Below, piece by piece: positions 1-6,376 of a stretch of DNA of 7,671 nucleotides (positions are counted from its first letter, which is position 1; every line of letters starts with the position of its first letter). Both the position numbers and the translations under genes were made by a program. The stretch is from Thiotrichaceae bacterium (lineage in GTDB: Bacteria; Pseudomonadota; Gammaproteobacteria; Thiotrichales; Thiotrichaceae), in assembly GCA_026992705.1 (NCBI GenBank), contig JALWYT010000088.1, forward strand, positions 1 through 7,671, given 5' to 3'. The notes under the pieces are model-generated. The model was not told the DNA's origin and made no database searches. It worked only from the letters and a program-made list of their open reading frames with translations.

Positions 1-106
1 TGATACAGCAGAGCATGATGAAAGAGCTTATATCCTGTAACTTTAGTAGTCTCTGACCAACTACTGCTTGAATCTTTTTATTATATTAAGCTTCCCTAAA
101 ATAAGT

Positions 107-150
107 TTAATCAAGGAATATTTAAAATACACTTTAGTTCACTTGATTAA
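107..150. repeat. 9-bp inverted repeat, 26-base spacer
   Basis: TTAATCAAG at 107-115 is the exact reverse complement of CTTGATTAA at 142-150. The spacer of 26 bases is AT-rich and there is no T-run after the right arm, so it does not look like a terminator. It could be a pair of binding sites, or chance in AT-rich DNA. Confidence 0.35.
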
Positions 151-208
151 TTAGATGAAGTTTTTTAATAAATGAAATTGATTATAGTTGATCAGAGCAT
201 TCTTCAAT

Positions 209-239
209 AAAAAGCGGGCTTTTATTACCCGCTTTTTTT
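209..239 (+). terminator. Rho-independent terminator
   Basis: AAAAAGCGGG (209-218) pairs perfectly with CCCGCTTTTT (228-237) around a 9-base loop, and the run of seven T continues to 239. The GC-rich core followed by a T-run is the textbook intrinsic terminator. Because the stem begins with a run of A, it could also work on the minus strand. It probably ends transcription of a gene upstream of the window and insulates ntrB from it, although the nearest possible upstream stop codons are about 150-170 bases away. Confidence 0.85.
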
Positions 240-262
240 AAGTCTAGCTACACTGATTTAAT

Positions 263-317
263 AGATTACTTACAAATAGATTCCACTATTAATATTGAAT
301 CTATTTGTAAGTAATCT
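263..317. repeat. Perfect 21-bp inverted repeat before ntrB
   Basis: The 21 bases at 263-283 (beginning AGATTACTTAC) are the exact reverse complement of those at 297-317 (ending GTAAGTAATCT), around a 13-base loop at 284-296. Both arms are AT-rich and no T-run follows the right arm, so this is not an intrinsic terminator. It sits between the terminator at 209-239 and the ATG of ntrB, with 20 bases between the right arm and the start codon. If transcribed, it would form a long 5' leader hairpin. As DNA, it could be a dyad operator or the remnant of a small mobile repeat. The sequence alone does not decide between these. Confidence 0.9.
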
Positions 318-337
318 GAATAGAAATACCAACACTC

Positions 338-1396
338 ATGGTAAATAATTTTCTAGCTTATACTGATGTATTTGAGGCAATGGTTTGCTCCATAATCATT
401 GTTGATACATCATTACGAGTACAATATATGAATCCTGCGGCTGAGAATTTAACAAGTCACAGTATTCACCAGTATAAAAATAAAAAACTTACTCACTTAA
501 TTGATTCATCACACTTATACAATCATGTAATACGTGCAATCAATGAACAACAAAGCCATGTTACCCGTGAAGGAAAAGTTCAATTATCTGATGGGAAAAA
601 AATTACAGTTGATTGTGCTGTTACTCCCTTATTAAAAAGCAACAAAGTCATTGGTTCTTTATTAGAAATGAACCAAGTTGATCGACAACTACGTATCGCT
701 CGAGACGAACAAATTGTTGTACAGCAAAAAACTAGCCAAACGGTATTACAAGGTATTGCTCATGAAGTAAAAAATCCCTTAGGTGGCATACGTGGTGCGG
801 CTCAATTACTTGAAGGTGAATTTGAAGATCCTAATTTAAGAGAATATACACAAATTATTATTTCGGAAGCAGATCGTTTAAAAAGTTTAATCGACCGAAT
901 GTTAGGTTCATCGAGACTCCCTAAAATGACAAGTGTTAATATTCATGAAGTTATGGAGCATGTCCGGCAATTATTACTGACTTGCAAACCTAATGGTATT
1001 CATATACTTAATGATTACGATCCAAGTATTCCCGAATTTATTGGCGATAGAGATCAATTAGTACAAGTTGTTTTAAATATTGCTAATAATGCAATACGAG
1101 CATTAGGTGATAGTGGTGAATTAATATTTAAAACACGAATAGAGCGTCATTTCACTATCAACCATACTTTATATCCACTCGTATTACGTGCTTCAGTTAT
1201 TGACAGTGGTGAAGGTATTCCTACCGAATTACAGGATAAAATATTTTTTCCTATGATTAGTGGTAATGCAGAGGGGGCAGGACTTGGACTTTCTATCGCT
1301 CAATCATTAATAAATCGTCATAATGGTTTAATTGAGTTTGAACGAAAGTCAGGAAAAACTATATTTAATATATATATTCCATTAAACCGAAATTAA
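338..1396 (+). CDS. glnL: Nitrogen regulation sensor histidine kinase NtrB (GlnL)
   Basis: This is the cytoplasmic sensor kinase and phosphatase for NtrC. In the known family it autophosphorylates on histidine when nitrogen is scarce, and PII (GlnB) switches it to phosphatase when nitrogen is plentiful. An N-terminal PAS domain (about residues 8-115, with MNPAAENL at 31-38) has no membrane segment. The H-box AHEVKNPLGG places the phosphorylated histidine at H142, close to H139 of E. coli. The N-box ends in NNAIRAL (N251), and the ATP lid motifs are DSGEGIP (289-295) and GAGLGLSIA (313-321), so all catalytic parts are present. At 352 aa it matches the 349 aa of the E. coli protein. The first residues align with the E. 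coli start, which supports this ATG even though no Shine-Dalgarno sequence is visible before it. The cognate ntrC follows after 124 bases. No glnA is seen in the 337 bases upstream. Confidence 0.96.
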   Translation: MVNNFLAYTDVFEAMVCSIIIVDTSLRVQYMNPAAENLTSHSIHQYKNKKLTHLIDSSHLYNHVIRAINEQQSHVTREGKVQLSDGKKITVDCAVTPLLKSNKVIGSLLEMNQVDRQLRIARDEQIVVQQKTSQTVLQGIAHEVKNPLGGIRGAAQLLEGEFEDPNLREYTQIIISEADRLKSLIDRMLGSSRLPKMTSVNIHEVMEHVRQLLLTCKPNGIHILNDYDPSIPEFIGDRDQLVQVVLNIANNAIRALGDSGELIFKTRIERHFTINHTLYPLVLRASVIDSGEGIPTELQDKIFFPMISGNAEGAGLGLSIAQSLINRHNGLIEFERKSGKTIFNIYIPLNRN

Positions 1397-1510
1397 TCAT
1401 TTAATCTCTGATTATCTCTAGTTTGATCAAATAGTCTATAACATTACCTAAATCAAGACCTCACTACAAAGTAGAACAATAGTGAATTAATGATTCAGGC
1501 AAATATTAGC

Positions 1511-1516
1511 AGGAAG
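1511..1516 (+). promoter_or_regulatory. Ribosome binding site of ntrC
   Basis: AGGAAG lies 4 bases before the ATG at 1521 and 7 bases before a second in-frame ATG at 1524. The spacing fits the second ATG slightly better, so the protein may lack the first methionine of the longer reading. The difference is one residue and has no effect on function. Confidence 0.7.
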
Positions 1517-1520
1517 CTAA

Positions 1521-2933
1521 ATGATGACACCAGAAAATATATGGGTAATTGATGATGATAAGTCCATTCGTTGGGTTTTAGAAAAGGCACTTACTCGTGC
1601 AGGAATGGAGGTAACTACATTCAAATCTGCTGATGGTGCACTGCTTGCTTTAAAAAAAGAGCAACCAGAAGTATTAATCAGTGATATTCGCATGCCAGGA
1701 ATGGATGGTTTTTCTTTCTTAAAAGAAATGCAATCTCGATACCCTAATATCCCAGTCATTATCATGACGGCTCATTCTGATTTAGATACTACAGTTTCTG
1801 CTTATCAAAGTGGTGCTTTTGAGTACCTTGCTAAACCTTTTGATATCAATGAAGCTATTGAGCTGGCTAAACGTGCTTGTGAAGAATATCGCTCAAAAAA
1901 TGCTGTTGTCGAAGAGCCTGAAGTACGTATCAAAAAAAAAGATATTATTGGCAGCTCAACCGCTATTCAAGATGTATTTCGTACTATTGGTCGTTTATCA
2001 AAGTCCAGTATCTCTGTCTTAATTACGGGTGAATCAGGTACAGGAAAAGAATTAATTGCAAAAGCATTACATGCCCATAGTCCACGTGCTAATAAAACCT
2101 TTATTGCGATTAATACAGCAGCAATACCTAAAGACTTGTTGGAGTCAGAATTATTTGGACATGAAAAAGGTGCATTCACAGGTGCCACTGCATTACGCAA
2201 AGGTCGCTTTGAGCAAGCTGATGGTGGAACATTATTTTTAGATGAAATTGGTGATATGCCTGCCGAATTACAAACTCGTTTACTACGTGTATTAGCAGAT
2301 GGTGAATTCTATCGTGTCGGTGGTCGCCTACCTGTGAAAGTTAATGTTAGAATTATTGCAGCCACCCATCAAAACCTTGCTAAACATGTACAAGAAGGTT
2401 TATTTAGAGAAGATTTATACCATCGTCTTAATGTCATTCGCATTCATTCACCTGCTCTGCGAGAACGACCAGAAGATATTCCAGAACTATTACAATACTT
2501 TCTTAATAAATCTGCCCTCGAATTAGAAGTTGAAACCAAAACTGCAACAAATGAAGTCATTGAATATATGCAATCACTTAAATGGCCTGGCAATGTTCGC
2601 CAGTTAGAAAATACTGCTCGCTGGTTAACTGTTATGGCAACGACTCGAGAAATTCAACTCGATGATTTACCATCTGAATTACTCTCTTCAGAGAAGTCCA
2701 CAGAAACTAAAAATTGGGAGCAAGCTCTTATTCAATATGCTAAACACTGTTTAGCGAATCAAACCCTACCACTTTTAGATCATATTACACCGATTTATGA
2801 AAAAATCATGATTACCACTGCATTAGCTCACACTACAGGAAAAAAAGCAGAAGCTGCTGAACTACTGGGAATAGGACGTAATACCTTAACTCGCAAAGTC
2901 AAAGAGCTTAATATTGAAGAATATAAACGCTAA
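1521..2933 (+). CDS. glnG: Nitrogen regulation response regulator NtrC (GlnG)
   Basis: This is the DNA-binding partner of NtrB. Phosphorylated NtrC forms an oligomer that hydrolyses ATP to open sigma-54 promoters of nitrogen-scavenging genes. The receiver domain (residues 5-120) has the acidic pair D11/D12, the phosphorylation site D55 in LISDIRMPG, T83 and K105. The AAA+ domain (about 140-380) has Walker A GESGTGKE (170-177), the sigma-54 contact loop GAFTGA intact at 217-222, Walker B LFLDE (D241, E242), the arginine region REDLYHRLNV (296-305) and sensor II WPGNVRQLEN (355-364). A Fis-type helix-turn-helix lies at 441-463 (KKAEAAELLGIGRNTLTRKV). The length of 470 aa equals the family norm (469 in E. 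coli). All key residues are present, so the protein should be a working activator. The phosphatase-kinase gene starts on the last base of its stop codon. Confidence 0.97.
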   Translation: MMTPENIWVIDDDKSIRWVLEKALTRAGMEVTTFKSADGALLALKKEQPEVLISDIRMPGMDGFSFLKEMQSRYPNIPVIIMTAHSDLDTTVSAYQSGAFEYLAKPFDINEAIELAKRACEEYRSKNAVVEEPEVRIKKKDIIGSSTAIQDVFRTIGRLSKSSISVLITGESGTGKELIAKALHAHSPRANKTFIAINTAAIPKDLLESELFGHEKGAFTGATALRKGRFEQADGGTLFLDEIGDMPAELQTRLLRVLADGEFYRVGGRLPVKVNVRIIAATHQNLAKHVQEGLFREDLYHRLNVIRIHSPALRERPEDIPELLQYFLNKSALELEVETKTATNEVIEYMQSLKWPGNVRQLENTARWLTVMATTREIQLDDLPSELLSSEKSTETKNWEQALIQYAKHCLANQTLPLLDHITPIYEKIMITTALAHTTGKKAEAAELLGIGRNTLTRKVKELNIEEYKR

Positions 2934-4666
2934 TGCCTAGAAAACTTGCAATTACACTCGGGCAAAGCTCCTCCGCAGGAATTAAAGCAGATAATGAAGA
3001 CTTTTATGGAGCTTATATCCCTGATGATGCCCAATTAGAAAACAAAGGTATTACAATTGCTATTGCCGATGGTATGAGTGGCAGTGATGGCGGCAAAGAA
3101 GCTAGTCAGCTTAGTGTAAAGCAATTCTTGACAGACTATTACAGCACACCTGAGTCCTGGACTGTCAAACATGCTGTAAACCGCATCATGTCGGCACTTA
3201 ATAGTATGTTATTTTCACAAGGACAAAAACGCTATAGCTCTTCTAAAGGTTTGGTAACAACCTTTAGTGCAATGGTACTTAAATCACAAACTGCCCATTT
3301 ATTTCATATTGGTGATAGTCGTATCTATCGACTACGCGACAATGATTTTGTACAACTTACTACTGATCACCGAATCTGGATTAGTAATGATCGTGAATAC
3401 CTTAGTCGAGCTTTAGGTATTGATAGCCATTTAGAAATTGACTACTACCGCACACCTATTCAAATTGGAGATATTTATTTTCTCAGTACAGATGGTATTC
3501 ATGATTTTATGTCTGATGCAGACATTGCAAAACTCTTAACCACACATAAAAATAACCCTCAACAAGCCAGTGATATTATTTTAGGCGTTGCCCTTAAGAA
3601 TAAAAGTGATGATAATGTTACTTGCCAAGTTGTTCGTATCGATAATATTGCCAAAGCTAACAAAACTGAATACTATGAGAAGTTAACTCGCCTCCCCTTT
3701 CCTCCTGACTTAAAAGCAGGTAATGTAATTGATGGTTTCAAAATCATTCGTGAACTAAATGCGACCTCACGTAGCCAGGTATATCTTGCTGAAGATACTT
3801 TTTATGATGAAATGAAGGATGAAGTACGTGAGGTTGTTATAAAAACACCATCTATTAATTTTGAAGATGATCCTTCTTATATCGACTTATTTCTACACGA
3901 AGAATGGGTTGCTAAACGGCTAGATTCACCCCATTTGATTAAAGTCTGTGCTCAAAAACGTCCACGTAACTTTTTATATACAATTGTCCAGTATATTCAT
4001 GGGCAAACTCTCAAACAATGGATATCAGAAAATCCTAAAGCAAGTATCACTCAGGTACGGGGAAGTATTGACCAAATTGCTCGTGGCTTACGCTGTATGC
4101 ACCGTATGGAAATGATTCACCAAGACCTTAAGCCCGATAATATAATTATTGATAAAAACAATACACTCGTTATTATTGATTTTGGCTCGACTAAAGTTGC
4201 TGGCTTGGCAGAAATTCAATCAGTAATTGAGCATAACAACATTGTTGGTACTGCTAATTACTCTGCTCCTGAATATTTTCGTGGTGAACCAGGCACAAAT
4301 CGTTCTGATATTTATTCACTCGGTGTAATTGCTTATGAAATGTTTACTGGTAAACTTCCCTATGGAGAAATCAGTCCTGAACGAGCAGCAAAAAAGAAAT
4401 TCATTTATACGTCTATTAGAGAATACAATCCACAAGTACCAGAATGGATTGATTTAGCAGTCCGTAAAGCTGTCCATCCAAACCCTGATAAACGCTATAG
4501 TTTGCTATCAGAGTTTGTAGCCGATTTATCCAAACCAAATTCTGAGTTAATTCGCTCTAATAAAGTTGAACCATTCATTGAACGTAATCCTACAGCCTTT
4601 TGGAAAACCCTTGCCATAGTTGAATTTATATTGCTGATATTAGCAATTTATAGTCTTTATATTTAG
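2933..4666 (+). CDS. Bifunctional PP2C phosphatase / Ser-Thr protein kinase, membrane-anchored
   Basis: A single chain joins a metal-dependent PP2C phosphatase to a Hanks-type protein kinase, so it can both add and remove Ser/Thr phosphate. The phosphatase (about 5-237) shows NED (21-23), ADGM (45-48), GDSR (127-130), STDG (185-188) and DDN (226-228), which supply the metal-binding acids. The kinase (about 265-535) shows VVIK with the likely ATP lysine K304, HQDLKPDN (396-403), DFG (416-418), APE (445-447) and SDIYSLG (458-464). Its glycine loop is atypical, with TSRSQVYLAED in place of GxGxxG, and the catalytic loop has HQD rather than HRD. A hydrophobic tail at about 557-577 looks like a single C-terminal membrane anchor, leaving both enzymes in the cytoplasm. 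It overlaps the ntrC stop as TAATG with no good ribosome site of its own, so translational coupling is likely. Pseudomonas relatives lie in nitrate-assimilation clusters. The substrate here is unknown. Confidence 0.93.
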   Translation: MPRKLAITLGQSSSAGIKADNEDFYGAYIPDDAQLENKGITIAIADGMSGSDGGKEASQLSVKQFLTDYYSTPESWTVKHAVNRIMSALNSMLFSQGQKRYSSSKGLVTTFSAMVLKSQTAHLFHIGDSRIYRLRDNDFVQLTTDHRIWISNDREYLSRALGIDSHLEIDYYRTPIQIGDIYFLSTDGIHDFMSDADIAKLLTTHKNNPQQASDIILGVALKNKSDDNVTCQVVRIDNIAKANKTEYYEKLTRLPFPPDLKAGNVIDGFKIIRELNATSRSQVYLAEDTFYDEMKDEVREVVIKTPSINFEDDPSYIDLFLHEEWVAKRLDSPHLIKVCAQKRPRNFLYTIVQYIHGQTLKQWISENPKASITQVRGSIDQIARGLRCMHRMEMIHQDLKPDNIIIDKNNTLVIIDFGSTKVAGLAEIQSVIEHNNIVGTANYSAPEYFRGEPGTNRSDIYSLGVIAYEMFTGKLPYGEISPERAAKKKFIYTSIREYNPQVPEWIDLAVRKAVHPNPDKRYSLLSEFVADLSKPNSELIRSNKVEPFIERNPTAFWKTLAIVEFILLILAIYSLYI

Positions 4667-4710
4667 AGAATACCGTATTAGGCTACAACTCTTTTTTCAT
4701 CAAAAAATAA

Positions 4711-4717
4711 AGAGAAG
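4711..4717 (+). promoter_or_regulatory. Ribosome binding site of murJ
   Basis: The purine run AGAGAAG lies 4 bases before the ATG at 4722. It supports this start, which also gives an N-terminus matching other MurJ proteins. The 55-base gap after the kinase stop shows no terminator, so murJ may be read through from the upstream operon. I could not recognise a separate promoter in it. Confidence 0.6.
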
Positions 4718-4721
4718 AATA

Positions 4722-6275
4722 ATGCGTCGATTACTTCGCTCTGGTGCTATTTTTAGTGCAATGACCATGATTTCCCGCATTTTAGGTTTAGTTCGGGATG
4801 CTATTTTTGCCCGCTATTTTCCTGTCGATGGAGCTTATGAGGCATTTTTAGTTGCTTTTCGGATTCCTAATTTAATGCGACGTTTGGTGGCAGAGGGAGC
4901 ATTTTCACTGGCTTTTGTGCCTGTTTTATCTGAATACAAAAAAACCAAAAGTAAACAGGAGTTAAGGGATTTAATTGATCATGTTACAGGGACGCTGGGC
5001 TTGGTTTTGCTGTTTATCATGGTCGTGGGGATTATTAGCTCACCCTTTATTATTGCTACCTTTGTGGCAGGCTTTGAAAACAAAGCAGATGCAAAGCCTG
5101 AGCTTGCTGCGGATTTATTACAAATCACCTTTCCCTATATTTTCTTTATTTCATTATCAGCTTTAGTCGCAGGCATTTTAAACACATTTAATAAATTCGC
5201 AGTACCTTCGCTCACGCCTGTATTGTTGAATATTGTTTTAATTATCAGTGCTATTTGGATTGCCCCATTATTTGATGAGCCAGTTACCGCCTTGGCATGG
5301 GGGGTATTTGCAGGTGGTGTTGTTCAATTAGGTTTTCAACTGCCCTTTGTGTATCGGCTTGGTGTATTCCCGCGTCCTAAATTTAAGCGTGGGCATAAGG
5401 GCGTAAAGAAAATTATGAAGCTCATGGCTCCCGCTTTACTCGGTTCTTCTGCAGCTCAGGTTAATTTATTGCTTAATACTTTTGTCGCTTCCTTTCTTGC
5501 TGTCGGTAGCATGGGCTGGTTGTATTATTCGGATCGTTTTGTGGAGTTACCATTGGCTTTATTTGGTGTGGCAATTGGTACGGTGATTTTGCCGAAACTT
5601 TCACAAGATCATGCAATTAAAGAGGGTAAAGCGTTTTCTGAGACTTTAGATTGGGCGGTTCGATTGGCTTTATTAATTGCTGTTCCAGCAATGGTGGGCT
5701 TAATTGTGTTAGCAGTTCCGATTATTTCTAGTGTTATTAGCTATGGTGAATTTACTTGGTTTGATACACAAATGTCCGCTCTTAGCCTTTCGACCTATGC
5801 CTTGGGCTTGCCTGCATTTATTTTAGTCAAAGTGCTAGCTCCTGGGTTTTATTCACGGCAAGACACCAAAACGCCTGTAAAAGTTGGTTTGATTTCCATC
5901 GTTTCAAATATGATTTTGAATGTTGTGATTGTTGTCCCTTGGTTTATGGGAGGCTATCAAGGAGCACACGCGGGCTTGGCTCTTTCCACTGCATTAGCAG
6001 GGTATGTGAATGCAGGTTTATTATTCTATTTGCTTCACAAACAGGGGATTTTCCAAGCTCAAACAGGTTGGTTAAGCTATTTAGTAAAAGTATTCCTTGC
6101 AACAGGCTTAATGGTTGCAGTAATGTTATTGATTATGCCAACTGGCGTATGGTGGAAGGATGCCGCAGGGTTTGAGCGTTTATTATGGCTTACAATGCTT
6201 ATTATTGCCGCATTAGGAAGCTTTTTTGTTGGACTTTATGCACTGGGAATTAATTTAAGAAAATTTATCATTTAA
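4722..6275 (+). CDS. murJ: Lipid II flippase MurJ
   Basis: This is an inner-membrane MOP-superfamily flippase that moves lipid II from the cytoplasmic to the periplasmic face for peptidoglycan synthesis. The length of 517 aa fits the family (511 in E. coli, 14 membrane helices). The N-terminus carries the signature SRILGLVRDAIFARYF (18-33) with R19 and R25, matching the essential R18 and R24 of E. coli. Next comes RIPNLMRRLVAEGAFSLAFV (47-66), covering the R52 region. DRFVE (271-275) supplies the pair matching R270 and E273. APGFYSRQDTKTPVK (373-387) is also typical. The position of E. coli D39 is glutamate here (E40), a conservative change. Many hydrophobic segments are evident, for example 91-117, 136-153, 163-183, 311-338 and 488-510. 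Valine GTG codons are clearly more frequent than in ntrC. Neither rpsT nor ribF, its common neighbours in gammaproteobacteria, is adjacent. Confidence 0.96.
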   Translation: MRRLLRSGAIFSAMTMISRILGLVRDAIFARYFPVDGAYEAFLVAFRIPNLMRRLVAEGAFSLAFVPVLSEYKKTKSKQELRDLIDHVTGTLGLVLLFIMVVGIISSPFIIATFVAGFENKADAKPELAADLLQITFPYIFFISLSALVAGILNTFNKFAVPSLTPVLLNIVLIISAIWIAPLFDEPVTALAWGVFAGGVVQLGFQLPFVYRLGVFPRPKFKRGHKGVKKIMKLMAPALLGSSAAQVNLLLNTFVASFLAVGSMGWLYYSDRFVELPLALFGVAIGTVILPKLSQDHAIKEGKAFSETLDWAVRLALLIAVPAMVGLIVLAVPIISSVISYGEFTWFDTQMSALSLSTYALGLPAFILVKVLAPGFYSRQDTKTPVKVGLISIVSNMILNVVIVVPWFMGGYQGAHAGLALSTALAGYVNAGLLFYLLHKQGIFQAQTGWLSYLVKVFLATGLMVAVMLLIMPTGVWWKDAAGFERLLWLTMLIIAALGSFFVGLYALGINLRKFII

Positions 6276-6288
6276 GCTCAATACCATA

Positions 6289-6310
6289 CCTTAACTTAGC
6301 CTTGACTTAG
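6289..6310. repeat. Tandem pair of 11-mers
   Basis: CCTTAACTTAG (6289-6299) is followed directly by CCTTGACTTAG (6300-6310), differing at one base. It lies just after the murJ stop. It is probably a local duplication, and no function can be assigned. Confidence 0.5.
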
Positions 6311-6335
6311 TAATATAAAAATTTACCGTTCTGCT

Positions 6336-6368
6336 TTACTAGAGCAAGTGCTCCAGTAATACTTTTAA
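6336..6368. terminator. Possible weak terminator between convergent murJ and rho
   Basis: TTACT-a-GAGCA (6336-6346) pairs with TGCTC-c-AGTAA (6349-6359). This gives two 5-bp stems separated by one A/C mismatch, with a very tight loop that would relax to a tetraloop in RNA. Only a short T-rich stretch (CTTTTAATC) follows on the plus strand. On the minus strand the T-rich tract comes later, after about 15 bases. The position between the ends of two convergent genes, 60 bases past the murJ stop and 17 bases past the rho stop, fits a shared bidirectional terminator. The weak T-runs make this uncertain. Confidence 0.4.
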
Positions 6369-6376
6369 TCTCAGCT

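Larger units (their letters stand above)
1..337. other. Non-coding AT-rich region upstream of ntrB
   Basis: No open frame of useful length was found here on either strand. One short frame is open from base 2 and ends at a TAA at 38-40. It could be the last 12 codons of an upstream gene, but that is too little to identify. The rest is strongly AT-rich. It holds a 9-bp inverted repeat (107-115/142-150), a clear intrinsic terminator (209-239) and a 21-bp perfect inverted repeat (263-317). I found no sigma-54 -24/-12 element (GG-N10-GC type) and no convincing NtrC-box dyad, so the promoter of ntrB is not identified. The terminator suggests that ntrB has its own promoter between about 240 and 337, or depends on readthrough. 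Confidence 0.6.

Noticed and set aside
2..40. Short open frame (12 codons then TAA) that could be the C-terminus of an upstream gene
   Set aside because: It is too short to recognise a family, and the only plausible terminator is about 170 bases further on. It is not supportable as a feature.
143..171. TTGATT and TAATAA with a 17-base spacer as a sigma-70 promoter
   Set aside because: The -10 matches consensus at only three of six bases, the surrounding DNA is AT-rich, and a transcript from it would run straight into the terminator at 209-239.
1397..1520. Possible separate promoter or control site between ntrB and ntrC, including the palindrome TTTGATCAAA at 1422-1431 and the 6-bp dyad at 1461-1466/1480-1485
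   Set aside because: No -35/-10 pair with sensible spacing and no sigma-54 element was found. Short palindromes are expected by chance in such AT-rich sequence.
1517..1765. 82-codon open frame on the minus strand over the start of ntrC
   Set aside because: It lies wholly opposite the conserved NtrC receiver domain, has no family resemblance and is a shadow frame.
4692..4707. TTTTTT-cat-c-AAAAAA as a terminator between the kinase and murJ
   Set aside because: A pure A/T stem of six pairs with no GC core and no following T-run would not terminate transcription.
5939..6175. 78-codon open frame inside murJ in another frame
   Set aside because: It overlaps conserved MurJ coding sequence and its product has no recognisable features.
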